In this document: positions 14,924 to 26,350 of the stretch, piece after piece
Numbering within the stretch: the first letter of the stretch is position 1
Layout: the number at the start of each line of letters is the position of its first letter
From: Balanoglossus misakiensis
Lineage: Eukaryota > Hemichordata
Length of the DNA stretch: 64,000 nucleotides
Direction: 5' to 3'
Assembly (NCBI GenBank): GCA_040954595.2
Contig: CM082595.2
Span: 248,001-312,000 of the forward strand
Notes under the pieces: model-generated
Databases searched by the model: none
Told to the model about the DNA's origin: nothing
Seen by the model: only the letters and a program-made list of their open reading frames with translations
Translations under genes and position numbers: made by a program

Positions 14924-15149
14924 TTTTCCCGATATGGCCTTGGTATTTTGATTTCGGCAGACCTGAAATGACTAAAATAAAAGGCGAACGCTTAAATATT
15001 GAAATACTAGAAATGTTGAAAATGAAATTCAAACATAAGTGGCCGTGGTGTACCGTGGTTCGAATCCAACAAATGGCCAGTAAAGTAACACACGACCCCA
15101 ATAAACAGGACTGCATGTCGCAGCACTAACTTTAAAGATCACTAAATCT

Positions 15150-15590
15150 TGAAAGTTGAATTTATACAAATGTTTTGAATTCAAGAACGATCTTCGGAAA
15201 CTTTATAAATAAAACCACATTTTTCATTCTGTGTTGAAAATTGCGGTTATTGGTTTGTGGCCAAGCGGGAGGATCACGATTTGGAAGCAGACAACCGACG
15301 CGACGACCACGTGCGCGACATTTCTCGAAGTCGATAACAATATAATGAAAATGTTTTGATTTCAAAAATAATGGACGAAATTTTTACAAATAAAACCACA
15401 TTTACATTCTAGGGTTATATTGTAAACACTTCTTTCTACCTCGCTTTACATTTTGAAAGAATGGACGACTGTTACTGCTTTGGAGCAAAACGGGAGAGCT
15501 TTTCACATTTTTGGACGCAGACGACATCTGACTTCACGCGACAAAGTTTGGAAACTGTTCAATTTTTGCAAAGTGCTACCGTTAACGCTG
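15150..15590. repeat. Imperfect internal duplication
   Basis: A segment with ATGTTTTGAATTCAA, then TATAAATAAAACCACATTT, then a G/C-richer part with GCAGACAACCGACGCGAC is followed about 180-230 bp later by ATGTTTTGATTTCAA, ACAAATAAAACCACATTTA and GCAGACGACATCTGAC. The two copies are diverged by substitutions and indels. No open frame spans them. Confidence 0.55.
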
Positions 15591-16820
15591 ACTAAACATG
15601 TTAAAGAGTGAGTCTGTAGCACTCACTGGTAACAATTTCAGACGAGGTTTCCAGAACCAACAAGAATAAAAGTAAAAACAATAGAATCAGACCAAAATAT
15701 GTGTACTTACAGATTAGGAGACGAGCGGCAAGTGCTAAAAGACTTGCGCAATAGTTTTTATACCCGATAGAAAATGAATAATTCATGAGAACACCTTAAA
15801 TGGCGCGTTCATAATATAACTTCATATATTTTATCATGATTGTATTGGCCAATCACGAATGGGCTTTTGTGGAGTAGAGGAGTCTGGGTAACCGAGACCA
15901 AGGGACTATCACGTCGCATAATGAGTGGCACATACTCATATATAATAAATATTTGAATATAGCAATATAAATCTAGTTGCAGAAAAAAAATTGCGTGCTA
16001 CAGCTGCAGAAGAGTTTTGTTTTAATAGCGTGCTGGCCTAAAAACTATGTTGTAGATGACTTTCACATTAATTTACGTGTAATTTAGCTCCAGGGCTATA
16101 GTGTGCAATTGTTGGAACAGCCTATCCGGATACCGTCTAAATTTAGAGCACACACTGCACTCAAGTGAACTTGTTGTTATGGCAACTTTTGAAATTGGGT
16201 TGGCAGAACGTAACAATTTTATGCAAATTAAAGAAACTGGTTCCTGCCATGGCGATTATCAAGAATGTATCAGTTTTCCATGACCCATATGACCTTGTTT
16301 TCTTACTTAGGAAGGAAAGTCATTCAATATGTACAGAGACTGTTTATTTGAGTAGTGTGCCTAGCCACAGATGGAGAAGTGTAGGCAGAAATCTGAAGAA
16401 ATATATACCACTTCAATTTATTTAATGGTTTCACAATCTAATATTTTGGCAGCTAAACTGAAACTTTTAAAATCAAACAAGAAATTATTTTCTCAGGTAT
16501 AGTATTAAAGAAAGACACTATTGTTTTTGCAGTTGCATTTATTTTATCCATTTCACTCTACTTGCCAGGGGAGCAGTTTAATCAGTCACTCTCCTACCAC
16601 TTGTGTAATTAATTTCAGGAAAGTTATTTTCAGCTCTCCAGCAATTTTTAAATTACATGCCCTGAAAGTTATGCAAGCTGGTGTCTACCTCTGCAAAATC
16701 TACTAATTTAAAGTAGAAAAAACTGTAACTGTTAATATGTTGTCAAGTTCACATGTAAAATGTTGAAGAAGCCGCGTCACCGCATCAATTTTGAGATTTT
16801 GCTTGGATGCTAAACAAAAC

Positions 16821-16913
16821 TCTTTTTTTTTTTTTTGGCCCCAGAGCCCTCTGCCCTCTTCTTCTTTCTGGAGTGCCCAACGGAAGAAGCAGAGGGCTCT
16901 GGGTAACCGAGAC
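16821..16913. mobile_element. Short inverted-repeat element (MITE-like) with poly-T end
   Basis: A run of T is followed by CCCAGAGCCCTCTGC (16,840-16,854), and its exact reverse complement GCAGAGGGCTCTGGG lies at 16,889-16,903 around a 34-bp loop. The right arm continues into TAACCGAGAC. The 16-mer TCTGGGTAACCGAGAC is also present at 15,883-15,898, which suggests a dispersed family. There is no coding capacity. Whether it moves as a DNA element or by retroposition cannot be told from two fragments. Confidence 0.5.
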
Positions 16914-17032
16914 TACTGGCCTGGCAAGCTTGATTTGAATGATCCGTTTAAACTGACCCAAATTTACGGTCATGTTCATGAAAATCACCTTTTTGTTTTC
17001 TAGGAACAACAAATAAATAAGCAATATGTTTG

Positions 17033-17066
<34 letters not shown>
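17033..17066. repeat. GAT microsatellite
   Basis: About eleven uninterrupted copies of the trinucleotide TGA/GAT, lying in the intron just before the first recognised methyltransferase exon. Confidence 0.9.
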
Positions 17067-17067
<1 letters not shown>

Positions 17068-17161
17068 GCTGTTGTATTTCCATGTATATGTAAACAATTT
17101 TTCTATCATATATTGACATTCTACAAAGTTTTCTTTTTCTTAATTCTTTTCTGCTATTCAG

Positions 17162-18834
17162 AAAGCAGGTCCATATAACCTCGCTGTTGATGTTGGGTGT
17201 GGATCTGGTCAAAGTACAAGAGTTCTTTCGGCACATTTTAACAGTGTGATTGGATGTGATGTCAGTGAAACACAGATTAAAGCAGCAAATGGGAAAGAGA
17301 AATTGCAAAATGTTGAATACAGGTGAGACATATGTGCCTCATCTGATTGCTTGGCATTTCCTTTGCCCCTTTCACCATCATGCTTTGGTCAAAATCCATT
17401 GTTTTCTATGGTAAAAATAGGAAAGTGGGGATGAAAGGGTGCACATAATTAATGTAGCATTGACATTTCTGGACCAAGCTATTTACAATTTGACCCTGTC
17501 TTATTCCGGACCTGTGATACATGTACATGTTTATATAAACAGAGTGAATAGTGAAGAAACAATACCAGCTGAAAACAATTCTGTAGACTTGATAACAGCT
17601 GCCCAGGCTGCCCATTGGTTCAATTTGAAGACATTTTACTCCGAGGCAGACAGGGTGCTAAAACCAGGTGGCTGCCTTGCCATATATGGGTATGGTCTTG
17701 CACAAATTCATCAAAACCCAGAGGGGACTGAACTTCAAAGAGTGTTTGATGAGGTATGCCTTCTAAAAGAGTGAGGACAAATGTGTTGGATATAGTCTGT
17801 GGAACAATATTTTCCTCAACATAATTACTATTGTATTACTTTTGGTTGATGCATAATCCCATGAATGTATTTAGCTTGTAATACAAGTCATCTTCTGTTT
17901 CTCATGCAGTTTTACTATGGAACGTTGAAAGGGTGTTGGGAAGACGGCCGAAAGCATGTTGAAGATCTATATGTTGATATCAAACTGCCCTACTCTGATA
18001 CAGAAAGGTTTGTGTGTGTATGTGCATGCATGTTCATGTATGCATGTACATGTATGCATGCATGCATACATATCATCAATCATACATTCAGTCACAAAAC
18101 ACTCAATTAACATGTGATTGGATTTTCATAAGGTCTTTATTCGTTTTTGGACATTTGTATATTTATAACTGATGTACAATAAAAACTACATGTACATCAT
18201 CAAAAACTCAGTTTTTGTGTTATTTGCAGATATCTATTGTGAAAATCAATTTTAAAAAGAAACTTCCTGCGTAAACATATTCTTTATATAAAAGAACCAT
18301 TAATTCTCAAAGATCATTAAATAGGTATGTTACAATTAATCTCTGTATTGTCAATTAAAACAACCTCAGAGTCAATAATGAACAGCAAAGAAAAAAACAT
18401 GTGGCAAATACAGTTGTGACTCTGAAATACTACTGCTTTTGAACAACTGAAATACTTATTTTTGATTTTTTTTTTACAGAGATGATTCTTTGTTCATTGA
18501 GATGAAGTACACATTACCTGATTTTGTTGGCTATCTAAGTTCGTGGTCAGCATATCACAAGTACAGAAAACTGAACCCACAAGACAGTTGTGTACTTCAG
18601 AGAGTTCTTGAAAAGTAAGAATTTGCTGGTATTCCCCTTTCACATGATGAAGAAATTTCATTGATCTTTGTGATTCAAATATCAGTAAGCTCTGTAATTT
18701 CTCCCTTTGATTTTGTGCTTTTTTTCAGGTTCCTGAATGTTTATGGAGTAGATGAAAAATCTGCTGGACTGATAGCCTTGTCTGTTAAATACCCAGTCTT
18801 CCTTCTTCTTAGCAGAAAGCCAGGAGAGTCATAA
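17162..18834 (+). CDS. SAM-dependent methyltransferase (Methyltransf_11 type), 5' exon missing
   Basis: Five exons join in phase: 17162-17322, 17543-17753, 17910-18007, 18480-18614, 18729-18834 (stop TAA). The readable part gives about 236 residues. Motif I is plain: VDVGCGSGQST, followed by an acidic residue at the next strand end (VIGCDVS), as expected for S-adenosylmethionine binding. Exon 2 carries SVDLITAAQAAHWF and VLKPGGCLAIYGY, the usual motif II and post-II region of class I methyltransferases. The family is the uncharacterised type named after Dictyostelium DDB_G0268948; the substrate is unknown. The first visible exon begins at residue AGPYNLAVDV, so 40-60 N-terminal residues must come from an upstream exon that I could not identify. 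An AATAAA lies at 19,167. It is tail-to-tail with the cpRAS gene. Confidence 0.85.
18008..18075. repeat. Alternating purine-pyrimidine tract
   Basis: A TGTG/ATGCATGTACATG run directly after the third methyltransferase exon's donor, in the intron. It is a low-complexity tract capable of Z-DNA-like alternation, with no other signal. Confidence 0.7.
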
Positions 18835-19303
18835 TTAAGAGTCACCACCAGAAATACAAATTATTTAAATCATCTTGTTGAAGCATGTGTTTTAATGAGT
18901 GATCCTTTCTCAAGTTAGTACTGAAATTTACATAACTGGTGCCGAATAAGTCTTAAAATAGTTGAGGGTGCAGCTGTAAATTGTCCATACATCTGTCTTG
19001 TCTGTGTTGGTTACTATTAAACAGACAGTTTGAAAACTGAGCTCAGGGACAGGGTATTGTAACCACTAATTCCAAGTGATCAGACTTTCTGCTAACTTAG
19101 TTGTGTGAAATGTTCATGAGCAGCTACAGTTTGTCTTATTTTCTCTATTGAAATATTTATCTTGTAAATAAATTTCCTGTCAAGAGTCTGTTTGCCATGG
19201 GCACTTCATGAAAACTTGTACCCGTAATAATTCGCAGATACAGGAGCGGAGGTGATGTGTCCCTTGGTATATTCCCCTCTGTCACTACTGCGTTTGAAAT
19301 GCA
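18835..19303. other. Convergent 3' region between methyltransferase and cpRAS
   Basis: There is no gene in these 469 bp. It should hold both 3' untranslated regions. AATAAA at 19,167-19,172 suits the plus-strand methyltransferase. I saw no perfect AATAAA for the minus-strand gene. Confidence 0.6.
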
Positions 19304-22300
19304 TTAAATTAGATCTGCGAGCCTTGTGTAGTTCCGAGGTTGTGTGATCTGAGTGCCTGGGTGACTATAAAAAGAGTAAGAATTCAAATGCAAATTGAAT
19401 ATTAAAGATCACAACAAGATCAAAATCTTCAAAATTTATGGCAGCAATAATCAACATTTCTAGCTACTTTAATTAAATTTGATATTCACACTTGCAGCCT
19501 TATTTGTCTTGTTGACCTTACCTCATCATCATCAAATTCATCGTTTAATTGTTGGCCGATAGTACAATATGTGTGGTACTCCTCCAAAGGAATGTTGGAA
19601 TGTGCTGCGCTTCGTTTTATCATTCTGTCGATCTTATGCCTGTAAATACCAGTACATGAAGATTCAAAAAATGAATGCAAGTGGCTCCTTTGCGATACAA
19701 AGTTCATGTTCAGGACACAGTGAGACCTTCTGAAACAGGTAGACTTGTGTAAGTGTCTTGCACTGGAACACTTGAGTTTATTTATAGTCTATTGTGGTAT
19801 GTATATCTCCACACAGTCATGTTGAGTGTTTGGTTGAGGATACTTCTGCTATTTTCCTTCTGTACTATGCCTAATTCATCTTGGAAGATGCCACCAACAT
19901 AACTGTCATAATACGACAAAGTGATTTGTTTGTAAACTGAACTTGACTTACAGATTTTTCTTGGCATCTCTGTGTCTTCCCCCTTCTGCCATTATTGCTG
20001 ACTCCTGAACCGCTGATAAGCCAACTACTGCAACATTTAAGTTCTGCAAAAGTCGATCAACAGAACACAAGCATGAACCATTTAATTAAAGAAACACATC
20101 AAGCAACCTGTACTTGTTGTGTTCTGTGCCTATTGTTAAAGTGGTGTCTTTTAACAAACAGTTGTGTACTTTTTACAGCTTAAGTGGCCGTATATATAAT
20201 AGTGATAATAGTGAGTTCTTATATAGTGCACGCATCCACAATTGTGCTCAAGGTGCCTTACAATTACGACCAAATATTCAAAGCAGTACTTACCTCCTCC
20301 ATTTTTGCCCTGTCAGAAGTACCTTCCATTTTCTGGCTAAGCACTCGAAGGCATTTCATTCCATCCTTTCTGGTATACATGATCTGCACCTGATCAAAGT
20401 CAACCAAAAATGCAATAATTTAGAACATATTCAGCATTGAATTTTTCATTTACATTAGCTTCTAAACAAATTGTGAATTTATCACTGGGATATTCATGGT
20501 TTGACCATAATTCCAGCAATAGACCGATTATCATCAACAATGTTAACCAATATGAAAGTTGAAGGTGTAACAAACCTTTCAACAATGATATACCAATGTA
20601 CTTGTACATGTATAGTTTAATTACTGTTTGCTTTTTCCTTTAAAAATTTAGTATTATAGCAGTATACATTACACAACTGATCACGAATAACACCAGGCAG
20701 ACCAGACCAACAACTGAACACATGAGCGAAAATAAATATCTGGTAACTTACCTGGAATGGTAGTGATTTCAGGTGGTTCTCATCCTGTCCACTTCGCAGC
20801 CCAAATCGAAATGACACATCATGTTCTCTCATAACATTTCCAATATTTCTTTTGAAACAACTGCTTCTTTCCTGAGGGTTGATCGAGATAATGATTGTTT
20901 ACTCAGTTGGACAGAGATAAAGTTAATACACCTTTTCACAGAAAGAGGGTGCCCTTCCAAGACGACATAAAAAAATGAGGCAGCTTGTCACAGGTCTTTT
21001 GTATCATCGATATAGTCGGGACTGAAGTTGACAGCCAAATTCTATTGTAAGCCAGGCAGGTTTTTCTTGCAACTTGTATCATATATACAACAAAGCAGAT
21101 GAGCTCGAGCAGTACTTACCCTGTGCCCTAGCTACTAGCCTTTTTTTTTTTTTTTTGCGTCGTCTGCTTAGAGATGACGCCTTGTTTTGAAAGGGCGACC
21201 TCTTTATGAAAAGGACGTTTAGGCTAGCAGAGCAGCATAAGAACCAAATAAGATTAAAATTATAATATTACCTCTGTATCCTGCTGTGTAATATAGAGGG
21301 ATGGATGACATATAACAGTGACAAACACCTCTGTGGCCACAACAGGGTTCTGGTGAATCTGACGAATTTCTCGTGCAAGTTCCAATGGATGTAGGATGTT
21401 TACGTTGCCGTTTGAAATTTTTGCACATTCCTTGACCAGATCCATTTCACACTGGTGACCTTCAAGGCCAATGATAGAGATGCTGATCTGTTGACGTTTT
21501 GCATGTTCACCAACCTAAATAGTGGAATCAAGATTAGACAAGATTAAAATATAGATCAATGGTTATAAGATACACATGCATGCACCATAAAATGTACCAG
21601 TTGCTTTTAACATCTGTGAAAGACAAGAATGGATCTCATTCGTGGGAATTACATTCATTACTTTGGCCACCTTTTGGAAATTTTATCTTTGATAAACAAG
21701 GTTCAAACTCCTTCAAATAAATGCACATGGGATACACTCACGACTGATGCCAGAAAAATAACAATCTTGGAAAGAGACTCAAAATGATTATTACCCTTAT
21801 TTTGTCAAATAAAAGGATGGTTATAAGAAGTGGCAAGGGAAAATGAGAACAGAAAATAGCAAAACAATCTAGGTATATACCTTGACATAGAAGTCACTGC
21901 CATCTTCCCTTGAGGATATTGACCCAATTCCAACATTGGGCATTCCATCTGTGCACAGAATAATCTCAGATCCGGGAGTCTCGGATACCAACCCAACACA
22001 TGCTGCTAATGCAGGACCCAGAGCAGTGCGTCCACTTGGTGTCATCGAGGAAATTTTGTTAATCAGTGACCTATACAGATAAAAGAATTTGTCACACTTT
22101 ATGCCTTTATCTAGAAGACTGCCACACATTGTATTACAACAGTTCTACCCGAGAAACAAAATGTGCCATCACAAAGACTGAGAGATATATGATACTACCA
22201 CATGTCAAGAGAGAAAATAAGTTTCACCAACCCGCCTGATTTTGCAACAGTCTGCACATTCCATTCTCTGGCTTTTGAATGACCACTTTCAACGAGTGCA

Positions 22301-25300
22301 TCGTAGTTGTTGTACACTTCTCTCACAGTTGTTGGATGGTCTTGTCCATCTCCAAAGATTGTGACAGTCTCACTGAATGTCACCAGTACAACTTGTTTCT
22401 CTGGGAATTCAATTTGTAATCTTTCCAACTGCCTGGATAAAACATGTAGCACAAGAAAGTATTTGGATGACAGCAAATATGCCAACACGGAGCTAACAAT
22501 GAGTTGGCCTAGTGCAGCTGACAGCCACTATTATTATGCAGCTAATGCTATTGTTTATGCAACCTGATGTAGTCTTTGTGTTCACTCTGCTAAGTTGGGT
22601 TAGTCTTAGGTTAGCTACTGTCTATGCTTTAACAATGTTGGCTGAGTTAGAAAATTAATTCTGATATACAGTTTACCTGATTACGGCACTCTGAATACAT
22701 TCCAGACTTGAAATGCACCTACGGATTGGTCTATTACTATTCACTGCACTCCACTGAACTGAAATTATTCAATTTATAGTCACAATGTTACGTCACGACA
22801 GGCTTAAAATCCACCAGAAATGCATAACAGAGACATATTTAATGGTTTTCTGATGATTATAGCGGAAAGCACAACTTTGCATCACTTTATGAAAATGATA
22901 TTTTGTAAACACTTGATTCATATGCTTTTAGTTGACAAAGTCCATTGCAATCCTACAGAACCATTGAGTAATTACCTTGCAGGGCTGGTATCTCTGTTAA
23001 TTCTCCCATTGACCCACTGATGTCAATACAATATACAACAATGCCTGGACTAGCTGTTGCTGCTGGTGTTTCACTTGCAGATTGATCAGCTGCAGGAGTC
23101 ATGATTGCAGGAGCCAGGACATAATCAACTTGGTCAATCTCAGGAATCTGAATGGGAGAGTAATATACCTTCACATGGTATACACATTGTATACATACCA
23201 CATTGGACCTAATAAAATTGAGTCCTATGAATAATATTTATCATTACAGCAAAAATAATATTTCATTCAGGTAAATGTAAATATATTTGATGTATGACTC
23301 ACCTCTTCCTTTTCCATGTCAATATCTCTGTTTTCCTTGCTGCAAAATTCACTGTAAATGTCATGAATGAGACAAAAAGTTAAATCTTTGTTCTTTTAAT
23401 AAGTGAAAATTAATAAAGATGTAAATATGGAGAGATTCTTCCTTGTTAATGGGATAGAAATGTTTGTGATATAAAAGAAAAGTCATGCCAATCAACACTC
23501 ACCACTTCCAACTCGGCAAACAACCTTCACCCTCCGCATCTCTGAGTTCAGATATTTTGGAGAAGACAGCATTGCATTCTTTGCAGTGTACGGGATCCCC
23601 AGTGACAATCTTGGGGTCTTGCTCTAAAGTACCCAGGCTGAGCACCAGGACATTACTGTCCCCCTTCTCAAGCTCCAGTTCACCTGGGGTTGCACCTGGG
23701 GTCGCTCCTGATGGCGTAGCCTGTGCCTGTCTCGATTTCACACTCTTTTTCCGACCGAAGAACTTCCCACTGAATAAACCATGTGTCTTGCTTTTCTTTG
23801 GGTGCTCTTTCGCATCGTCTTAATAAGAAGGAAACATCCAAAAGAATAATATATCAGTAAACTTGTTTAGCACGTGGTGACAATTCATAGGCACATGCAT
23901 GTAGCTTGTGTATGTGTGCATGTCTACCATCTGTGGATTCTTGCTATGGGAAACAGAATAAAGAGGTGTGGCACCCAGTTGTTATTTAACATGTTCATAT
24001 ATAAAAACACGGCCATTATTAGTGGTTTGACTTGTAAAATGTTTGTGTACACCCACCCATCAGTAAGCCTATGAAGATGGATCAATCTAAGTTTGAAATT
24101 GTGGCAAACATTCTCACCCACTTCCTCTGGTTCTTTGCTGTGTCCTGTAATGTTAAGCTGTTTTTGGAAAGTGTCTTCAATGGTTGGGTCATAGCAATCG
24201 ACAAAGTCATCCTGGACAAAGCGTATGGTGATAGAAGACTTGCCGACACCACCAGAACCAAGGATGACTACCTGTAGGATTTATCAGTGAAAAGGTTTTT
24301 GGTTGTGGATATAATATGACTCCCCTGGGAAAATTCGCCTATTTGGACGGAAATTGTCACTGAGCAAATCAAAGTGATTATTTGCTTCCTAATATGCTAA
24401 TTCTCAACAGAGATTGATACCAAATACCTGAACATATAATGTTTACAACCTTATTATACTTTCACAAGTACCGTACATGGGCCAACATGCTTGATCAAAC
24501 AACGTCCTGTGATCACACGTATCATCTGCACATGCTCACTCGAATCATGCTAAGACTTTGTACCTTATAATGATTTTACCTTATATTCTCCTGTTTCAGT
24601 TCGTGGAGTATATCTGATGAGTGTTTCAAAACACTCTGTCACTCTGCTGCCTGTTTTTGCCGACACTTCTATGAATGGAATGTTGAGTCTCTTGGCACAT
24701 TTCTCTCCTTCAACTATTGGCACTTGACGGTCATCTTTGAGGTCGATCTTGTTGCCAACAAGGATCTGGAGAAATAACACACAAATGACCTCTGTTCAAA
24801 ATTTAATCTCAGAAAAGAGTTTCCAAAACTTGTACAGAAATGGGGTAAATGTTTCAATGCACAGAGAACCCACACATAGAAAGGAAAATATTGGAAATAC
24901 GAGAGTTTCTAAGCATCTTCCTCCACAGATCAGAATTTGTAATACAAATCATAAATTTTTCTTCCTGTGGGTAATTCCTCTGCAAAGGTCATAGCCTCAG
25001 GCTGTAAATACTGAAGTTGTTGGCACCAGACACCAGTTTAGGAAAGTCCCTTGACTGGCTGCTATAGATAGGTTCGACTGCATCAAACTATACTCACTGC
25101 TGATGCCTTCTCAACATGGTTGACACGTAATATCCATGTGTAGATTGCTAAAGCTTCTTCAAAAGACTGGCGGGATGTGATGGAGTACACTATCAGAAAT
25201 GAGTGACCAGTTCGCACATACTGCAAAAAATGAACATTGTTTGGATAAAGAGAGTGAAATTGATAACAAGTTGTATGTATAGCCCTATTATGAGAACTTA

Positions 25301-26350
25301 CATTTCAAAGTACTTCGCTTATGTTTTGGCTAGAAGATGATACTGTATAGTCAGTGATGCACAGCTAATTGTCCACCATTGCCATTGTATGTCAACATTT
25401 CTCTGTAATTGCTGGCCCAATTATTGCTTTAGGGTAATATGTGTTCAAATTATGGGGAAATTCACATATTTGTATAAGGAGAGGGCATCTTACACCATTC
25501 TTGTAGGGATGACGTCCATTCATTTTTGTTCAATATGTGATATTCCATTCTGCCCTCAGCTGTAAGCTGAATTAATTTCTAATATGACAAAATTGGACCT
25601 TTACAAAGGCTATTGCTGAAGCAAATTTCTTAATTTGTGGATGGTAAGCCTTATACTTACTTGTTCTCGCACAGAAGAGAACTCCTCTTGACCAGCGGTG
25701 TCCAATATATCCAAAAGACAGACCTAAATGCAAATAAACATATATAAAATCATAAATCAATATCTAAATAAAGAACAACTTAAATGGTTTTACCCATGAA
25801 AGGGGACAGCAACGTAGGGGGTAGTGACTGCAGTGCAGAGAATGTCCTCTGATCAAAGTTAATTAAATTTTTGCTGTTTTGCTAGGGAGATCAGAGGATT
25901 GTGAGGGCATATTGATCTGTGCTTATCAACTTTGACATTCGGTACACATGGTACATGTAGTCATAAAATACACTCTCATTGTGTCAGTCTTTCAACTATA
26001 TCAAGTAATCCAACATGATTAACTGACACTTAGTCACTTGTTGGACAGATCGGCCTGCGCATAAAAAAATAGCTATACGCTGAACTTCACTAACCATGTA
26101 CCATCACGACAGGATATTAAAAGTACCATACTATAACATGATGGTTCTCATTTGGAACACGGCTGCCAACTGAAATCCGGAAAGATTTAAATACCTCATC
26201 ATCCGCATCCGCTTTCTTGTCCACAGATGATGCTTTTGGAGTTGAGATGTTACTGTATTTTATTGGTGACCTCAGTTCTTCTTCGGTAACTGTCTCCAAT
26301 TCCCCCTTTCCTTCCGGTGGGAAGTACACAAACTTATTGCCAAAATTCAT
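19304..26350 (-). CDS. Circularly permuted Ras protein with vWA domain (cpRAS1-like), 801 aa, 17 exons
   Basis: Exons in transcript order: 26350-26195, 25723-25661, 25220-25098, 24765-24580, 24271-24118, 23818-23503, 23351-23303, 23147-22976, 22758-22677, 22432-22232, 22070-21881, 21514-21272, 20871-20752, 20389-20294, 20043-19952, 19639-19522, 19348-19304. The total is 2,406 nt and all phases close. Ras motifs appear out of order: G3 DTAGQEE at 60-66, G4 NKID at 119-122, G5 SAK at 149-151, then P-loop GSGGVGKS at 181-188 and switch I with YDPTIEDT around 203-210. A basic linker follows, then CxxC pairs at 306/309 and 333/336 (Sec23/24-like zinc finger), then a vWA domain with MIDAS DISGS at 391-395. 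The C-terminal 250 residues are unassigned. This matches cpRAS1, a family known for scattered distribution; its cellular role is unknown. An upstream in-frame ATG at 26,380 is a weaker start. Exon 10 uses a weak donor and exon 17 is the least certain. Confidence 0.92.
20191..20275. repeat. Possible dispersed repeat fragment (SINE-like)
   Basis: In a cpRAS intron, the stretch containing GAGTTCTTATATAGTGCACG and TGCTCAAGGTGCCTTACAA resembles a motif (TATAGCGC..CTCAAGGCGCTTTACAA) that I remember from dispersed repeats in many invertebrate genomes. No target duplication or tail is visible, so it would be an old fragment. Confidence 0.35.
21135..21227. mobile_element. Short poly-T plus inverted-repeat element
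   Basis: CTAGCCT (21,135-21,141) runs into a T tract of at least 16. The reverse complement AGGCTAG sits at 21,221-21,227. Inside, GCGTC (21,157) and GACGC (21,176) form a second small stem. It lies in a cpRAS intron and is like the 16.8 kb element in layout (T run, GC-rich stem) but not in sequence. Confidence 0.35.

Larger units (their letters stand above)
14761..17161. other. Non-array DNA before the methyltransferase exons
   Basis: About 2.4 kb without a gene I can support. It holds a promoter-like motif cluster (14,805-14,923), an imperfect internal duplication (about 15,150-15,590), a TCTGGGTAACCGAGAC element end (15,883-15,898) repeated at 16,898-16,913, a poly-T plus inverted-repeat element (16,821-16,913) and a GAT microsatellite (17,033-17,066). 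Open frames of 60-86 codons occur on both strands but none resembles a known protein. The missing first exon of the methyltransferase should lie here or further left, yet I found no exon with the family's usual N-terminus. Confidence 0.6.

Noticed and set aside
14886-15129. Overlapping 76-codon frames on both strands
   Set aside because: They lie in the promoter-like region, show no domain, and the plus frame does not match the methyltransferase N-terminus.
15601-15786. 61-codon minus frame with a leucine-rich hydrophobic stretch
   Set aside because: The hydrophobic run comes from an AT-rich AAACAATAGAATAAAAG-type tract; there is no promoter or homologue.
17439-17774. Open frame starting MHIINVALTF before methyltransferase exon 2
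   Set aside because: The first third is intron read-through. A clean acceptor at 17,542 joins the upstream exon in phase, and the end runs past the donor at 17,754.
22307-22567. 86-codon plus-strand frame opposite the vWA exons
   Set aside because: It is a shadow of the conserved minus-strand cpRAS exon 10.
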